The translations under genes were made by a program, and so were the position numbers. A model generated the notes under the pieces. It was not told where the DNA came from. It ran no database searches and saw nothing but the letters and a program-made list of their open reading frames with translations. Below are positions 62,917 to 64,000 of a stretch of DNA of 64,000 nucleotides, one piece after another (positions within the stretch are counted from its first letter, which is position 1; every line of letters begins with the position of its first letter). This DNA is from Anastrepha obliqua (lineage: Eukaryota > Arthropoda > Insecta > Diptera > Tephritidae). The DNA lies in the NCBI RefSeq assembly GCF_027943255.1, contig NC_072895.1:45172001-45236000 (forward strand), written 5' to 3'.

Positions 62917-64000
62917 TTAACGTTTCCTCAACCTCAAATTCGAAGTAGATGCCATATTTTGAACTGGCGCTCGTAGACGCGACGGCCTCGCCAAATCCAT
63001 CGGCACCGGATGGCCTTTGTCGCGTTTCACCAAATTGATGCGTGTCATTTTGGTTTTAAGTTCACGTCGGCGCAATGCAGCCTCACCCAAAGTCTTAAGC
63101 GCCTGTTCAGTGCTCGAACTACTATTGCCGCCGCTGCTCGAGTCGGACACTATCGCCTTCGGCACCAACGCCAACGACGACAAAGAAACTTGCTGGGCGT
63201 GTCGTGTTTTCATCACTGTGGCCAATTTTCTGTTTGAAGCGAGTACTGGTATTCTACTCGACTGCCGTTGAATTTTGGACGTGCTTGGCTTCGCTACATC
63301 TTTCGCCGACTCTGCTGCGTTTGTAGCGGACTTTTCGCGCAGTGAACGCCGAGGCTGAGTAACTTCTAAGGTGGACTTGTCAGTATTAATTGCAGTCTGA
63401 ATGTTAGCACCCAGAGCAGATTTGTTTTGGGTGTCCAAATCAGCGCGTGAGGCGGATCTGGTGCCAGAGACACCTACTGCGCGTGTAGCGGGTGCACTTC
63501 TTGTGTTAGATCTAGTGCGTCTGCCAAAAACAGCACTGGTACGTGTAGCAGATCTCGTTCGTTGGGCGGTACCAACACTTTGTGCATCATCATCATGTGC
63601 TCGCGCAAACAAGGCGCGCCGTGTAGCAGAACGAGCGCGTGAAGTGGAGGGGGCATGCGTAGCAGATCGAACAGAGTCGATATTATCATGTTCTTGCGCA
63701 AGCGTAGCGGGACGTGTAGCGGAGCGGGCACGTGTAGAAGAACGACTACGTGAAGCAGAGTCGGTTCGTGTAACGGAACGAGTACGTGAAGCAGAGCGGG
63801 CACGTGTTTCCGATACAGCGCGGTTAGAGGAAGATGTGCGTGTAACCGATTTCATTTCATCCGGCTCACTTAATTTCGCTCGTGTAGATCGCCTTACCGT
63901 TTCGCTATTTTTCTCAAGGCCAGCTGATCTCCCCGAACGTGTACGCGGACGGCCTCGTGTGTGTTGTTGTTCTACCACTTCCTCGCCAATTTCAGCTGTT
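62917..64000 (-). CDS. Partial Ser/Arg-rich basic protein with AT-hook-like motif (C-terminal part)
   Basis: The frame is open across the window edge (…TAEIGEEVVEQQHTRGRPRT), so the true start is outside; the Val-Val-Glu region is not a start. At the left edge THTRGRPRT-type text holds an RGRP core, as in AT-hook DNA-binding motifs. About 200 residues of degenerate 5-7-residue repeats follow (R-RSATR, SRSRSSTRARSATR, TRSNTRSAPATR), then a less repetitive end with TQPRRSLREKSATNAAESAK, QRQSSRIPVLASNRKL, LSSLALVPKAIVSD and a basic C-terminus TSNLRLRKR. The composition (Arg, Ser, Thr, Ala) predicts an unfolded, nuclear, chromatin- or RNA-associated protein. It is much more GC-rich than its flanks and keeps frame through every repeat, as expected for a real host gene. 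I do not recognise the ortholog. Confidence 0.8.
   Translation of the reverse strand, partial: TAEIGEEVVEQQHTRGRPRTRSGRSAGLEKNSETVRRSTRAKLSEPDEMKSVTRTSSSNRAVSETRARSASRTRSVTRTDSASRSRSSTRARSATRPATLAQEHDNIDSVRSATHAPSTSRARSATRRALFARAHDDDAQSVGTAQRTRSATRTSAVFGRRTRSNTRSAPATRAVGVSGTRSASRADLDTQNKSALGANIQTAINTDKSTLEVTQPRRSLREKSATNAAESAKDVAKPSTSKIQRQSSRIPVLASNRKLATVMKTRHAQQVSLSSLALVPKAIVSDSSSGGNSSSSTEQALKTLGEAALRRRELKTKMTRINLVKRDKGHPVPMDLARPSRLRAPVQNMASTSNLRLRKR

Noticed and set aside
63010..63271. Plus-strand frames opposite the Ser/Arg-rich gene
   Set aside because: Antisense shadows created by its codon bias; no independent evidence.

Overview
This is about 64 kb of AT-rich insect nuclear DNA that is dominated by transposable elements. 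The organism is most likely a higher fly (Diptera). A true fruit fly (Tephritidae) is my best guess, from the mix of mariner lineages, DD41D Tc1/mariner elements, RNase H-bearing LINEs and a tRNA-derived SINE. That placement is inference from family resemblance, not a search result. There is no bacterial-style operon, CRISPR array, rRNA or bona fide tRNA gene.

Only three host protein genes are convincing. (1) 10332-11816 (+) is an intronless secreted protein with a signal peptide and exactly eleven 34-residue (102-bp) tandem repeats rich in Pro, Gln, Glu and Ser. (2) 56694-56987 (-) is a small secreted protein of 97 residues. (3) 62917-64000 (-) is the C-terminal part of a basic Ser/Arg-rich nuclear-type protein with an AT-hook-like RGRP core, open to the window edge. 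Genes 1 and 2 share an AGTATTTAAG core-promoter motif but lie 45 kb apart. No pathway links the three.

Layout. 0-5 kb: Tc1-like, RTE-like LINE, RNase H LINE and mariner remnants. 6.5-9.6 kb: a DD41D element with TIRs, a 680-bp foldback element and SINE fragments. 10-12 kb: the repeat-protein gene. 12.7-15.5 kb: a degraded LINE (EN tail, RT, RNase H). 17-21.5 kb: a MITE, a full-length mariner with TIRs, a mariner tail and an inverted dispersed repeat. 22.5-26.3 kb: LINE fragments, a SINE and a 74-bp inverted duplication. 26.3-27.6 kb: a mariner with an almost complete ORF whose third catalytic Asp is Asn. 27.8-32.9 kb: a three-level nest (LINE inside DD41D inside a Tc1-like element, plus a TTAA MITE). 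35.8-43.2 kb: a TTAA element inside a SINE, pogo/Tigger and mariner scraps, and three more SINEs. 43.7-45.8 kb: a mariner inside a DD41D copy. 46-49 kb: a MITE and a TTAA element carrying a ~205-bp CCAAT-rich tandem array. 51-56.5 kb: three LINE copies, one with a clear 14-bp target-site duplication. 57.5-60.7 kb: a LINE interrupted by a SINE, two pogo-like MITEs and a DD41D element. 60.9-62.5 kb: a Jockey-like LINE.

The transposons do not act together as a system. Their interest lies in the record they keep: nesting order, target-site duplications, microhomology deletions, and point mutations that fall on catalytic residues of otherwise open frames. I see no strong case for a new multi-gene biological system. 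The best candidates for a second look are the 11-repeat secreted protein, the DD34N mariner, the pogo-like MITE pair, and the CCAAT-rich array inside a TTAA element.
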